DNA of 64,000 nt from Runella rosea (GTDB lineage: Bacteria > Bacteroidota > Bacteroidia > Cytophagales > Spirosomataceae). Of the stretch, positions 1 to 9,800 are shown piece by piece (position 1 is the first letter of the stretch; every line of letters starts with the position of its first letter). A program made the position numbers and the translations under genes. The stretch lies in the NCBI RefSeq assembly GCF_003325355.1, contig NZ_CP030850.1, positions 1,302,001-1,366,000 of the forward strand. Reading direction: 5' to 3'. The notes beneath the pieces are model-generated. The model saw nothing but the letters and a program-made list of their open reading frames with translations. It searched no databases and was not told the DNA's origin.

Positions 1-370
1 CAATCGAGGCATTCGTCAACAGGGGAATTTTTCATTGGTGAAAGTCAACGATGAAGGTCAGGAAGCTACGTTGCTCCGTATTGGTCGTCCGACCTATACA
101 CGCGGCCAAATCAGTCGTTGGAACTACGATTTTGTTTTTCACGGAACCGTAGCCCCCAACGCCGCCGGTACGCCCGTCTATACCTCAGCGACTTACGCCA
201 ATTATTCACCGACTATTACGTCACTCACCGACCGCCAAATGATCATTACGTTTAGCACGCAGGGAAATGTCAACGTGCCGATAGTACCTATTACAACCGC
301 CAACCAAACCCAGAACGCGTCTTGGGGCGGGCGATTAATTGTATTTACGGCGACCTATGCCAAACAGTAA
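1..370 (+). CDS. C-terminal end of an unknown protein (5' partial)
   Basis: An open frame runs from the window edge (codons in phase with position 2) to a TAA at 368-370. About 122 residues are visible. They are rich in Thr, Asn and Ala and predicted mostly beta-strand, ending in GGRLIVFTATYAKQ. No family was recognised and no catalytic motif is visible. The apparent GTG start at 35 is probably internal, because the frame stays open upstream with the same composition. A strong hairpin terminator follows 50 bases downstream, so this is the last gene of its transcript. It could be the end of a surface or secreted protein; that is inference from composition only. Confidence 0.6.
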   Translation, partial: NRGIRQQGNFSLVKVNDEGQEATLLRIGRPTYTRGQISRWNYDFVFHGTVAPNAAGTPVYTSATYANYSPTITSLTDRQMIITFSTQGNVNVPIVPITTANQTQNASWGGRLIVFTATYAKQ

Positions 371-420
371 TTCTATTAACAGCCATGAATTCACTGGAAG
401 TATAGATGAACCCCAAACCG

Positions 421-462
421 CTTATTCAGCAAGGACCGATTGTCCTTGCTGAATAAATTTTT
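421..462 (+). terminator. Rho-independent terminator
   Basis: A perfect 14-bp stem (422-435 with 443-456, TTATTCAGCAAGGA and its complement) extends by one inner C-G pair, leaving a 5-base loop. It is followed by ATTTTT at 457-462. It closes the transcript of the partial gene before the hydrolase at 468. Confidence 0.9.
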
Positions 463-467
463 CTCAA

Positions 468-1358
468 ATGATTACTCCCCGACAATGGCACGCTACCGGT
501 AGCCATTTCACTTACAAAACCCATCAAATCTTTTACCGAACCGAAGGGCAGGGTGAAACATTAGTTCTTATTCACGGGTTTCCCACTTCCTCTTGGGATT
601 GGTATCGAATTTGGGACCAACTCGCTGAAAAATACCGAGTTATTGGTTTTGATATGATTGGATTTGGATTATCGGACAAACCCCATCGTTACTCTTATTC
701 CATCCATGACCAAGCCGACCTGTTTGAGGCGCTGATGAATCACTTGCAGATTAACCAATGTCATTTATTGGTACATGATTATGGAAATACGGTGGCACAG
801 GAGCTATTGGCCCGTTGGGAAGATCGAAAAAACGAAACACAGGCTCCCGAATCAAGGTCGTTTCCTATCATCAAGTCAGTTTGCTTTTTGAACGGTGGAC
901 TTTTCCCGGAAATGCACCGGGCTCTATTGGTTCAAAAATTGATGAAAAGCCCGTTGGGAGTGCTACTCACAAAATTCAACAACAAAGCCCGATTGAAAAA
1001 ATCGTTCGAGAAGCTCTATGGCCCTAAAGGAATTGATGATTTAGAGATGGATGGATTCTGGGAAACCATTCAGTACCAAAACGGTCATCGGTTGTTTCAT
1101 AAACTCATTAATTATATCGAAGACCGCCGACAAAATCGCGAACGCTGGGTGGGTGTTTTACAACAAACCTCCATCCCGCTTCGTCTTATCAACGGTCCAG
1201 AAGACCCTGTTTCGGGAAGGCATTTGGCTGATTATTACCAACAAATGATTCCCAATCCTGACGTTGTAATCATTGAAGGTGCAGGGCATTACCCCCAAAA
1301 CGAAGCCCCCGAAGAAGTAATAGCCTATTATTTTGAATTTCGACAAAAGCACTGCTGA
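468..1358 (+). CDS. MEST-like alpha/beta-fold hydrolase
   Basis: A 296-residue single-domain alpha/beta hydrolase without signal peptide, so probably cytoplasmic. The oxyanion-hole motif HGFP is at 36-39. The nucleophile elbow VHDYGN has Asp104 in place of Ser, as in epoxide hydrolases and haloalkane dehalogenases. Asp246 (GPEDP) and His274 (GHYPQ) complete a plausible triad. The stretches HDYGNTVAQELL, NGGLFPEMHR and RERWVGVL closely match what I recall of the vertebrate MEST/PEG1 protein and its bacterial relatives, so I assign it to that subgroup. The substrate is unknown. The ATG lies just 12 bases after the preceding terminator stem, so the promoter must overlap the terminator region. 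It stands 30 bases before the beta-helix gene and could share its transcript. Confidence 0.85.
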   Translation: MITPRQWHATGSHFTYKTHQIFYRTEGQGETLVLIHGFPTSSWDWYRIWDQLAEKYRVIGFDMIGFGLSDKPHRYSYSIHDQADLFEALMNHLQINQCHLLVHDYGNTVAQELLARWEDRKNETQAPESRSFPIIKSVCFLNGGLFPEMHRALLVQKLMKSPLGVLLTKFNNKARLKKSFEKLYGPKGIDDLEMDGFWETIQYQNGHRLFHKLINYIEDRRQNRERWVGVLQQTSIPLRLINGPEDPVSGRHLADYYQQMIPNPDVVIIEGAGHYPQNEAPEEVIAYYFEFRQKHC

Positions 1359-1388
1359 GCTTTTCTTAACTGGCACAACCACACACAC

Positions 1389-2552
1389 ATGAAATTCTTA
1401 CTCGTTTACTTATTCTTACCGATTTTTAGCCTTGCCCAACACCAAATCGGTGATGCTGGGCAAATTTTTGACGAAACAAGCTTTGACCCGCGCTTTCCCG
1501 ACATGAAAGAATGGGCTAAAGCAGGCGTGCAGGGAGGAATTCCGTTGAGAAGTACGTTAAAAATCCAAAAAACGATTACGCCACAGAACAATTTACAGGA
1601 GGCGATTGATGAAGTAGCGGCACAGGGCGGCGGAGTTATTTTACTTAAAAAGGGCGAATACGTTATTTCCAAAACAATTTTTCTAAAATCAAACGTCGTA
1701 TTGCGCGGCGAAAACAAAGACCAAACGGTGCTAAAGGTGGTGATGAAAAAGATGTTTTTCAAATACGCCACCGACCAAAAACACCTCGTAGCATTTGAAA
1801 TAAACAATGCCGAACGGGTGGGATTGGAAGACCTGACTTTTCGGTACGCCGCCGTTGATTTTGAACCTTACGACAAATCCGATTTCAATGCCGCGTGGGA
1901 CCGTCGGGTTTTTCATGAACACGAAACCCGCGACACTACACTATTTGTACACTTGGTTATTTTTAGAAACAGCCGCAATTCGTGGGTGGACAACTGTAAT
2001 TTTCTGTGGGCTGGTACGCATCCGCTCGGTTTGGGCAATTGTGAGCACATCACCTGTCGCAATAACTTCATGGATCGGGCGTACGTCAAAAAGGACTCTT
2101 TTCACGGGGGCTACTACGGTTGTTGGGGGTCGAAATACTGCCTGTTTTACAACGAAAAGGTACGCCGAATCCGCCACTTTGCCATTATGAACCCTGGCGC
2201 GGCTTATAACGTGGTCTATCGCTGTGATTTTGAAGTAGATGTCAACTTTCACGACCAAGACCATGGCCATAATTTGGTAGAGCAGTGTCGCATCGCCACG
2301 CCCGTTTGGCACAGTTGGGACGCCATCGGCATCGGAGCACCCGACAAACACCGCCCGCCCGGTCCCGAAAATCTGCTGTTCAACAACACTGTCATTTCCA
2401 AAGGCGTAGCTGGCTACAACCGAAAAATGGGCTCGGCTCAACCCAACGCAATCTATCAGGTTACGACCGAATTTGGGAAACCTAACGTTTTTCTCCGCCC
2501 CGATGCTCCGCCCAAAGGAGGTACATTTTATGCCGTTAAAGCTCAACCTTAA
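1389..2552 (+). CDS. Secreted right-handed beta-helix protein, pectate-lyase-like
   Basis: 387 residues beginning with a hydrophobic signal peptide (about 1-16, ending SLAQ). Residues 67-110 (NLQEAIDEVAAQGGGVILLKKGEY, then SKTIFLKSNVVLRGE) are the classic first coils of pectate_lyase_3/GH28-like parallel beta-helices. Repeated Asn-rich rungs follow (FRNSRNSWVDNCNF, NCEHITCRNNF, GPENLLFNNTVIS), giving about ten coils. No catalytic set could be assigned by eye, so lyase, hydrolase or binding protein all remain possible. It lies 11 bases ahead of the GH42-like gene on the same strand, which suggests a two-gene operon for breakdown of a plant- or algal-type polysaccharide. Confidence 0.75.
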   Translation: MKFLLVYLFLPIFSLAQHQIGDAGQIFDETSFDPRFPDMKEWAKAGVQGGIPLRSTLKIQKTITPQNNLQEAIDEVAAQGGGVILLKKGEYVISKTIFLKSNVVLRGENKDQTVLKVVMKKMFFKYATDQKHLVAFEINNAERVGLEDLTFRYAAVDFEPYDKSDFNAAWDRRVFHEHETRDTTLFVHLVIFRNSRNSWVDNCNFLWAGTHPLGLGNCEHITCRNNFMDRAYVKKDSFHGGYYGCWGSKYCLFYNEKVRRIRHFAIMNPGAAYNVVYRCDFEVDVNFHDQDHGHNLVEQCRIATPVWHSWDAIGIGAPDKHRPPGPENLLFNNTVISKGVAGYNRKMGSAQPNAIYQVTTEFGKPNVFLRPDAPPKGGTFYAVKAQP

Positions 2553-2563
2553 GTCTTATAATC

Positions 2564-4762
2564 ATGAAATTATCACCCTGTCTATCCGTTATATTTCTGA
2601 TTTTCAGTGTCTCTATACCAATTTTCGCTCAAAACGACCCGTACCTGCACAAGCTGTACGACGCACTGCACGACGCACCCATGCAGCAAAAATTTAGAAA
2701 GTTGGCGCCCATGCCAGCGGGAGTCGTGTACCTGCAGCAACCCAACGAAGGCGAGAAAGAGATGCGGGTGCATTTCCAAAACATGAAAAAGCTGGGCTTC
2801 AACGCCCTGAAACAAATCATGCCCTTACCGACCTGGACCATTGAGCAAATTTCCTTGATAGCGTTGGAAGAAGGTATCATGCCGTGGTGGTACGGCGAAG
2901 GCGGCTACGAAGAGATCACCCCTACCCTTTTGGAACAGCTCGGCATTGCTAAAATCCTGTCAATGAGCGACATCTTGCAGCACCCTAAAATGGTCAATTA
3001 CCAAAAAGAAGTGGCCAAAAAACGAATCCAAAATACAGAAAAATACATCCAAAACAGTGCCGACAAAAAATTCATGCGGGTTACGAGTGTGGCCTACGAC
3101 CCCGAAATCGGCGGGCGCGGAGTGGAACTTAGTACCAAAGGGGAAGCCTTGTTTTTGGAATGGCTCAAAAAGCGTTACCACACCGTAGAAAATTTGAACC
3201 AAGCTTGGAATCAGTACCATGCTGGGCTTTTCTTGAACGAACAGCGGGTATTCAGTGACTGGGAGGATGTGGCGAAAAATTGGCGTATGCTCACGAGCCG
3301 TGAGTACAATCACGTCAAAGACATTTACCGATTTAAGGTGGAACACAATTTGGGTCGTATCCGCGAATCTGCCACACAGTTCAATCGTTTTGATGCCAAT
3401 GCGCCCTATCGTGGCGGTGGTGAATTGGCTGTTTTTCACCCTTTTGCATGGTACGGAGTAGATATGGAAGGCATCACCGACGTGCTGACGCAGTACGGCT
3501 CTTTTTATCCTTCCATGCACTTTTCATGGCATTATAATCTCGTCAAAGGGGAAATCACTAAGTCGCTCTACCAGCAGGCGTCATTGATGAACGACTTCAA
3601 TAAAGGCGGCTGGACGGGCGGTTGGGAAAGTACTGGCGGGCCGATGCAAATGGATGGTGAAAAAAATCCGGGACACAACAATTCTTATTACGTCGGCCCT
3701 GATGAACTGATGCAGCTCTATTTCAGTCAGTTGGCCGCGGGCTTCAAAGGATTCGGCATTTGGTGCTGGAACTCACGAAGCGCGGGCAAAGAAGGCGGTG
3801 AGTATAGTTTACTGGACCGAAACGGACAAATCACCGACCGCGCCGTTGCCATCGGCTCATTGGGAAAAGCCATGCAAAAATACCGTTTTGAACTCTGGAA
3901 CGCCCACAAAGAGCCGCTCGTAGGTATCCTGTACGACTGGGAAAATGAAGCCACTTGGGGTGCCATGAGCATTCCTGGACGCGAAGATTTCCGATTTCAG
4001 CCCGTCAAAGCCCGAATCGGCATCAGCAATATGTTAATGACTAATAACATACCTTTTGAATACCTTACGCCAAACGATCTATTCAAAGGCTTGGGCCCGC
4101 GCTACAAAGTGCTGTATTTACCCGCTATGCTCACGATGCGAAAAGAACTATTGCCCCTGTTGAAAAAATACGTGCAGGAAGGCGGGCGCTTGGTCATGGA
4201 CTTACCTTCGGGCTGGTACGACGAAAATACCGTTAACCTTCCGACGGGTAAAGGCTCTGATTTTGAGCAGCTTTTCGGTGCCACGATTGATGATTTTCAA
4301 TTTTCAGGCACCAATCGACAACTCAGAATAGCGGGTAAAGAAGTACAGGGTTTTACCATCAACTCAACGGCTACCACGGCGCGCGTGGCAGAAAGGTACG
4401 ACAATGGCAAACCCGCCGTTTTGGAACATTCTCTCGGCAAAGGCAAGGGAATCTTACTGGGCTTTCAGGCATCACTCAATGCGTTTGAAAATTCTGCAAA
4501 GGCTTCACTACCTGTTTTAGAATACACCCTTGGTGGCTATTCTTCCCCCTACGCCTGCCCCAATGCCCTCGTGTATCGCCTTGCCGCTGCCGAAGCCGAC
4601 CATTATTTTTTATTGAATGAATCGGCCGCCAAAACGGTTGCGCTTACTTTCAAAAATTTAAAGTACAAACGTATTACCGACGCCGTTACTGGCGAAAATG
4701 TCAACCTCACCCAAATCAAATTGGCAACCAAGGGAGGGCGTTGGATACGGGCCGAAAAATAA
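2564..4762 (+). CDS. GH42-like beta-galactosidase family glycoside hydrolase
   Basis: 732 residues with a signal peptide (about 1-22, ending IFAQ), so periplasmic or secreted. The first half is a TIM barrel with GH42-style landmarks: EEGIMPWWYGEGG, YDPEIGG with candidate acid/base Glu181, FLEWLKKRYHTVENLNQAW, GGWESTGGP with candidate nucleophile Glu355, and QLAAGFKGFGIWCWN. The middle part (YLPAMLTMRKELLPLLKKYVQEGGRLVMD) resembles the amidotransferase-like trimerisation domain of GH42. In classical GH42 enzymes the acid/base follows Asn; here it follows Pro, so the subgroup is divergent and galactosidase specificity is uncertain. It sits 11 bases behind the beta-helix gene and ahead of the SusC/SusD cassettes, which supports a role in polysaccharide use. 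Confidence 0.75.
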   Translation: MKLSPCLSVIFLIFSVSIPIFAQNDPYLHKLYDALHDAPMQQKFRKLAPMPAGVVYLQQPNEGEKEMRVHFQNMKKLGFNALKQIMPLPTWTIEQISLIALEEGIMPWWYGEGGYEEITPTLLEQLGIAKILSMSDILQHPKMVNYQKEVAKKRIQNTEKYIQNSADKKFMRVTSVAYDPEIGGRGVELSTKGEALFLEWLKKRYHTVENLNQAWNQYHAGLFLNEQRVFSDWEDVAKNWRMLTSREYNHVKDIYRFKVEHNLGRIRESATQFNRFDANAPYRGGGELAVFHPFAWYGVDMEGITDVLTQYGSFYPSMHFSWHYNLVKGEITKSLYQQASLMNDFNKGGWTGGWESTGGPMQMDGEKNPGHNNSYYVGPDELMQLYFSQLAAGFKGFGIWCWNSRSAGKEGGEYSLLDRNGQITDRAVAIGSLGKAMQKYRFELWNAHKEPLVGILYDWENEATWGAMSIPGREDFRFQPVKARIGISNMLMTNNIPFEYLTPNDLFKGLGPRYKVLYLPAMLTMRKELLPLLKKYVQEGGRLVMDLPSGWYDENTVNLPTGKGSDFEQLFGATIDDFQFSGTNRQLRIAGKEVQGFTINSTATTARVAERYDNGKPAVLEHSLGKGKGILLGFQASLNAFENSAKASLPVLEYTLGGYSSPYACPNALVYRLAAAEADHYFLLNESAAKTVALTFKNLKYKRITDAVTGENVNLTQIKLATKGGRWIRAEK

Positions 4763-4867
4763 ATTTGTCCAAAAATAGTATGCCTGTTTCCCCTTGAGAG
4801 GCACCGATTCCACCCGACATCTCCCAATGAAATAATTTAAAAATCTCCATAAAGTTTAATTTATTCC

Positions 4868-4875
4868 TACTTTTG
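4868..4875 (+). promoter_or_regulatory. Bacteroidota-type -7 promoter element (TACTTTTG)
   Basis: TACTTTTG fits the TAnnTTTG consensus of the Bacteroidota housekeeping sigma exactly and lies 34 bases before the GTG of the ECF sigma gene. I see no convincing TTG at the -33 position. The reading is that the sigma gene is transcribed constitutively at a low level, as is usual for this class. Confidence 0.45.
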
Positions 4876-4909
4876 TTGAATTTTAGGTAAAATTCAACCC
4901 GTATTTTTT

Positions 4910-5503
4910 GTGGTAAACCCCTCACTCACTGACGAAACTCTCTGGCAGCGCCTCAAATTAGGCGATGAATTGGCTTTCTCTGTCTTGTTTGAGCGGTATT
5001 ATCGTTCATTGATTAACTACGGAAATTCGTTGAGTTCTTACCCCGAACGGGTGCAGGATTGCGTTCAGGATGTGTTTGTAAACCTTTGGCTTTACCGCAA
5101 CACCCTGAGCGACAATGTGGTAATCAAAGCCTACCTGCTCTCAAGCGTCAGGAAGCGCATTGCCCGTTTGCACGAGCGTGATACTATTTTTCGCCAAACT
5201 GCGCCGTTGGATGCTGTGCAATTTTCGTTGGATTTTTCCATTGAAGACCAACTCATTGCCGACGAAGAAACCTCGGCTCAGGTTTCTCAGCTCAATCGAC
5301 TGATTAACGCCTTACCTCCCCGGCAAAAAGAAGCGCTCTATCTCCGCTACCATCAGGGGCTAACGATTGAGCAAATCGGTGAGATGCTCGATATCAATCA
5401 CCAGTCGGTTTCCAATCTACTTCACCGTTGCATCCAACACCTCCGCAAAGAATGGAAGGGTGATTTAACGCTTCTTTTTCTGCTCTTTTCGAGAATACTT
5501 TAA
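4910..5503 (+). CDS. ECF RNA polymerase sigma factor (FecI-like), cassette 1
   Basis: 197 residues. Region 2 (AFSVLFERYYRSLINYG, CVQDVFVNLWLYRN) and region 4 (LPPRQKEALYLRYHQGLTIEQIGEMLDINHQSVSNLLHR) are both intact, giving a two-domain ECF factor of usual length. Translation appears to start at GTG 4910, since no nearby in-frame ATG retains region 2. The last eleven residues (TLLFLLFSRIL) form a short hydrophobic tail, a feature shared with the sigma factor at 14845. The adjacent FecR gene should encode its membrane anti-sigma partner, and the SusC at 6875 with an STN domain its outer-membrane signal source. The likely targets are the cassette's own susC/susD genes. Confidence 0.92.
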   Translation: MVNPSLTDETLWQRLKLGDELAFSVLFERYYRSLINYGNSLSSYPERVQDCVQDVFVNLWLYRNTLSDNVVIKAYLLSSVRKRIARLHERDTIFRQTAPLDAVQFSLDFSIEDQLIADEETSAQVSQLNRLINALPPRQKEALYLRYHQGLTIEQIGEMLDINHQSVSNLLHRCIQHLRKEWKGDLTLLFLLFSRIL

Positions 5504-5581
5504 ATTTTTCAAAAAAAAGTACCACGTTAGTGAGTATTGCCCCGCAAAGCTGTCCTCTCTGTGTCTGAAACTCTTTTTCAG

Positions 5582-6685
5582 ATGCAGCAACGCAACCATT
5601 ATAAAAAAATTGAAGATTTTCTGGCCGACGAATCGTTCCAAAAATGGGTTCGGGAAGGAAAAGAACGGGATAATTGGGAAGAATGGACGGTAGAAAACCC
5701 CCAACGGGCCAAACTCGTGGCCGAAGCTCGGTTGTGGGTATTAGCTACCCGGGTTCAGGAATCAACCCTTTCTTCATCCGAAGTTGCCGCTGCGTTACAG
5801 GCATCCCGTGACAAAATAAAATCCATTGAAAAGGAAACTGCTGTGCCTTCGATTCCGCTTTGGCGTCGTACGGGCTGGCGCAGTATTGCGGCGGTTTTGG
5901 TATTGGGACTCGCGTTGGGGTGGTTGCTTAAGCGCCAAACATTGACGCAGGATACACTTACCTACACCCAACTCATCAACCAAGATATCCAAGGACTGAT
6001 TGAACAGGCCAATAACACCCATAAACCGCAGTTGATTACCCTTTCTGACGGCAGCTCGGTACTGCTTCAGCCCAAAAGTAAGCTCAGCTATCCAAAAAGC
6101 TTTGAAGGCGACGAACGCAAAGTGTATTTGTCGGGCGAAGGCTTTTTTGAAATCAGCAAAAATCCGAAGAAGCCCTTTTTCGTTTTTGCCAACGAGATTG
6201 TCACCAAGGTCATCGGGACGAGTTTTCGGGTAAAAGCCTACACCGACCAACCCAACGTGGAAGTGGTGGTTAGAACGGGAAAAGTAAACGTCAGCTCCAA
6301 CCAAGCCATCACGCAGCTGAACCCTGAAACGGTGCAATTGTTGCCGAATCAGGGAGTTCGGTTTGCGCGGAAAAAGCTTACTTTCGAAAAAATAACGGAT
6401 TTAACCCTCGAAAAACCTGAGGCACAATCAGTTATCGCCATCGAACAACTGAGTTTTGAATTTTCAGATGTTCCCGTTGCCCAAATCTTGAAAACCATTG
6501 AGCAGGCGTATCTGGTAGAGATTGACTATCCGCAGGAGAAATTGAAAGACTGCTATCTTACAACTTCCCTCAGCGACCAACCTCTGCCCGAAAAACTCAA
6601 GATTATTTGCGAGAGTTTGGGCAACATGACCCGTTATGAAATGAACGGCAACCGAATCACGATTTTATCAGAAGGATGTAACTAA
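5582..6685 (+). CDS. FecR-family anti-sigma factor, cassette 1
   Basis: About 367 residues from ATG 5582. An in-frame TTG at 5537 would add 15 residues, but the ATG gives the usual N terminus (HYKKIEDFLADESFQKWV). A single membrane span lies near residues 100-120 (SIAAVLVLGLALGWLL). The periplasmic FecR domain follows (ITLSDGSSVLLQPKSKLSYPKSF, VYLSGEGFFEISKNPKKPFFV, VIGTSFRVKAY), then a C-terminal DUF4974 domain (LSFEFSDVPVAQILKTIEQ ... GNRITILSEGCN). In this family the cytoplasmic N terminus holds the ECF sigma factor and the periplasmic part senses the STN domain of a TonB-dependent receptor. It follows the sigma gene and precedes the leader hairpin and susC. Confidence 0.93.
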   Translation: MQQRNHYKKIEDFLADESFQKWVREGKERDNWEEWTVENPQRAKLVAEARLWVLATRVQESTLSSSEVAAALQASRDKIKSIEKETAVPSIPLWRRTGWRSIAAVLVLGLALGWLLKRQTLTQDTLTYTQLINQDIQGLIEQANNTHKPQLITLSDGSSVLLQPKSKLSYPKSFEGDERKVYLSGEGFFEISKNPKKPFFVFANEIVTKVIGTSFRVKAYTDQPNVEVVVRTGKVNVSSNQAITQLNPETVQLLPNQGVRFARKKLTFEKITDLTLEKPEAQSVIAIEQLSFEFSDVPVAQILKTIEQAYLVEIDYPQEKLKDCYLTTSLSDQPLPEKLKIICESLGNMTRYEMNGNRITILSEGCN

Positions 6686-6738
6686 CCCCGACATTTGCTG
6701 CCTATGACCTAAAAATACCCCTGCTTACCCACAAAAAA

Positions 6739-6767
6739 GCGTCGAAATGCTGCTACATATTCGACGC
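6739..6767 (+). promoter_or_regulatory. Leader hairpin with conserved loop upstream of susC (cassette 1)
   Basis: A perfect 8-bp stem (GCGTCGAA at 6739-6746 with TTCGACGC at 6760-6767) encloses the 13-base loop ATGCTGCTACATA. The equivalent position before the second susC (16636-16661) has a different stem sequence but almost the same loop. A second small hairpin (TGCCCT/AGGGCA) lies downstream near 6797-6815. This is a candidate cis-acting RNA or operator in the fecR-susC interval; no known RNA family was recognised. Confidence 0.5.
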
Positions 6768-6874
6768 CCGATGCTTCCCCTAACGTGTTCAGTTGACATG
6801 CCCTCTGCAAAGGGCACGGGGAGGATTTTGCCAATACCTCCGTAAAAAGTATTAACTAAAAACAAGTCAAAAGT

Positions 6875-9800
6875 ATGAAAAAAACATTGACCAACAAACG
6901 ATTACTATATCGAATTGTGCAAACGTCACTCCTACAACTCACCTTGGCCATCGTGTTTTCGAGCATTGCAATGGCCACCCCAGTAAAGGGTCAAAGTATG
7001 CTTGACCGAAAGGTAAGTGTGAATGTTTCGGATATAGCTTTGGAAAAAGTACTGCTCCAACTCGAAAAAGAGGCACAGGTGAAATTTTCCTTCAATTCGA
7101 GGGCCTTACAACTCGACCGCCCCGTAACGATCAACGCCTCCAACGAACCATTGTCGAGCGTACTAACCCGCCTTCTAAAACCTCTAAAAATCAAACACAT
7201 ACAGGTCAGCAATCGCATTGTTTTACGAAAAGACAACGCCTCCACAACGGGGCTTTGGGAAAATGACCTACCCACAAAATCGTTGGAATATCAACTGACC
7301 GAATCAATCGTGACGGGAACTGTAACCGACGAAAACGGGCAGGGATTGCCGGGCGTGAGCGTACTCATCAAAGGCACCCAACGCGGTACAACCACCGATG
7401 CCGTCGGGAAGTACAAACTGGCGCTGTCGGACAATAATGAGGTACTGGTTTTTTCATTTGTAGGCTACCTTTCCCAAGAAATAAAAATCGGTAGCCAGAC
7501 TACACTCAATGTATCGCTAAAACTCGACACCAAAGCGCTCGAAGAGGTGGTCGTCGTTGGCTACGGAGTTCAGCGAAAAAAAGACCTGACTGGAGCCGTG
7601 TCGACTATCACCAGCGATATGTTTAAGGAGCGTAAAGAAACCCAGGTGGCACAAGCCCTCCAAGGAGCTATGTCGGGTGTAATGGTGACCCGCAACGGGG
7701 CCAATGGTGCCATGGGCGGGGCGACCATCCGTATTCGGGGAGTCACCACGATTGGCAATTCTGACCCGTTGGTGATTGTGGATGGTGTGCCAGTGAGCGA
7801 TGTAAATCAGGTAAACCCCAACGACATCGAAAACTTATCGGTGCTCAAAGATGCGGCCTCGGCTTCAATATATGGCTCCCGGGCGGCTTCGGGTGTGATT
7901 TTGATTACCACCAAAAGAGCCAAAACCGACCAAGCCTCTATTCAATACAGCTACGAAAATGGATTTGATACGCCTACGCAGTTGCCCGATTATATGCGAT
8001 CGCAGCGCTATATGGAGCTTGTCAACGAACTCCGCTGGAACGATGCAGGCAACGGTGCCAATCGCTTCCCCACTTTTAGCCAAGATTTATTGACGGATTA
8101 TAACCAAAAACACCTTTCTGACCCCGACAAATACCCCGATACCGATTGGATGGCATTGACATTGAACAAAATCGCTCCCAGAGAAGCTCACAGTATCAGT
8201 GTCATTGGCGGGTCTAAGTTTGTAAAGTCCAACGCCTCAGTGCGTTATGAAAAAGTAGGTGGTTTTTACGACAACAAAAACTACAATCGGATTTTTGTTC
8301 GGTCAAACAACGATTTTACCATCAATAAACTGATTGGCGGTACGGTCGATTTTAACTTCAAAAGAACCAATGCCTTAGATCCTACGGCCAGTGACCCATT
8401 GTATCGTACTCGGATTTCTTCGCCTATTTATCCGGCAATCTGGGCTGATGGCCGCATTGCCGACGGAAAAGCGGGCGAAAACGTGTATGCTAAGGTTAAA
8501 TACGGCGGCACCGATCGCAACACTTACAATCAAGTGGGAGGTCGACTGGCGCTTGACATCAAACCCATTGAAGGCTTGAAACTTTCGGGAATCATCGCGC
8601 CGATTTTTGACTTTAACAACCAAAAACGCTTCAACAAAAAGGTAGATATTTATGCCGCCAACGACCCTAACCAATACCTTGTATCGCTAATTGGCGGCGG
8701 CCTTACCACCCGCTTAGACGAAAATCGCACGACCAATTACAGTATTACGACTCAGCTTTTGGCCAACTACCTCAAAACCGTTGGCAACCATGATTTTACC
8801 GCCTTAGCTGGCTACGAAAATTATTATTTCAAAGGCGAATCAATGGGCGCTTCTCGTGACCAGTACCTTTTTGATACATACCCTTACCTCAATCAAGGAC
8901 CAGCGGCTTTTAGGGATAATTTTGGCTCGGCTTTCGAAACGGCCTACCGTTCTTATTTTGGGCGTCTGACGTATAGCTATAAAGACAAATATTTGATTCA
9001 GACCAATGTCCGTCGTGATGGTTCATCACGCTTCAACGCCAATTATCGCTGGGGTACATTTCCTTCGGTTTCGGCGGGTTGGGTGATCAGCGAGGAGGAC
9101 TTTTTCAAAAGACAAAACCTTGTTTCTTTCCTCAAACTTCGGGCTTCTTGGGGGACGCTGGGCAACGAGCGCATCGGAAACTATCCGTCAGTTGGAATCA
9201 TGAACTTTAGTAATGCGCTGTTTTATCAAAACAACCTCGTAACCGCCCAACAAACCGCCGCCCAAGTGCAGTATGCCATTCAAGATATTTCTTGGGAAAA
9301 AACGGCATCGACGGATTTAGGGCTTGACGCGTATTTCTTAAAAAACCGCTTGCGCCTCACCGCCGATGTGTATTACAAAGAAACCAAAGACATGCTGCTG
9401 GCATTGCAGATTCCGATTTTTGTTGGATTCGAAAACCCCAACCAAAATACAGGCGTGATGACCACCAAAGGCATCGACCTTGACCTTGGCTGGACCGACA
9501 ACATCGGTAAGCTAAGGTATTCGGCATCCCTGAACCTCTCTCAATTTCAGTCGGTTATGGGCGATTTGGGTGGTACGGAGTTTATCGGCGACCGAATCAA
9601 GAGAAAAGGCAGTCAGTTTGACGAATGGTACGGCTACCGCTCTGAAGGGATTTACCAAACCCAAGAAGATGTCAATAACTCTCCCAAACTCAATACAAAC
9701 GTAAAAGTGGGCGACATGAAATACACCGACATCAGCGGCCCCAACGGCGTGCCCGACGGGAGAATCTCCCCCGAATACGACCGAATACTGCTCGGCAGTT

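Noticed and set aside
1941-2546. 201-residue minus-strand open frame
   Set aside because: It lies wholly inside the beta-helix protein gene on the other strand, and the encoded sequence is low in order with no motif, so it is an antisense shadow.
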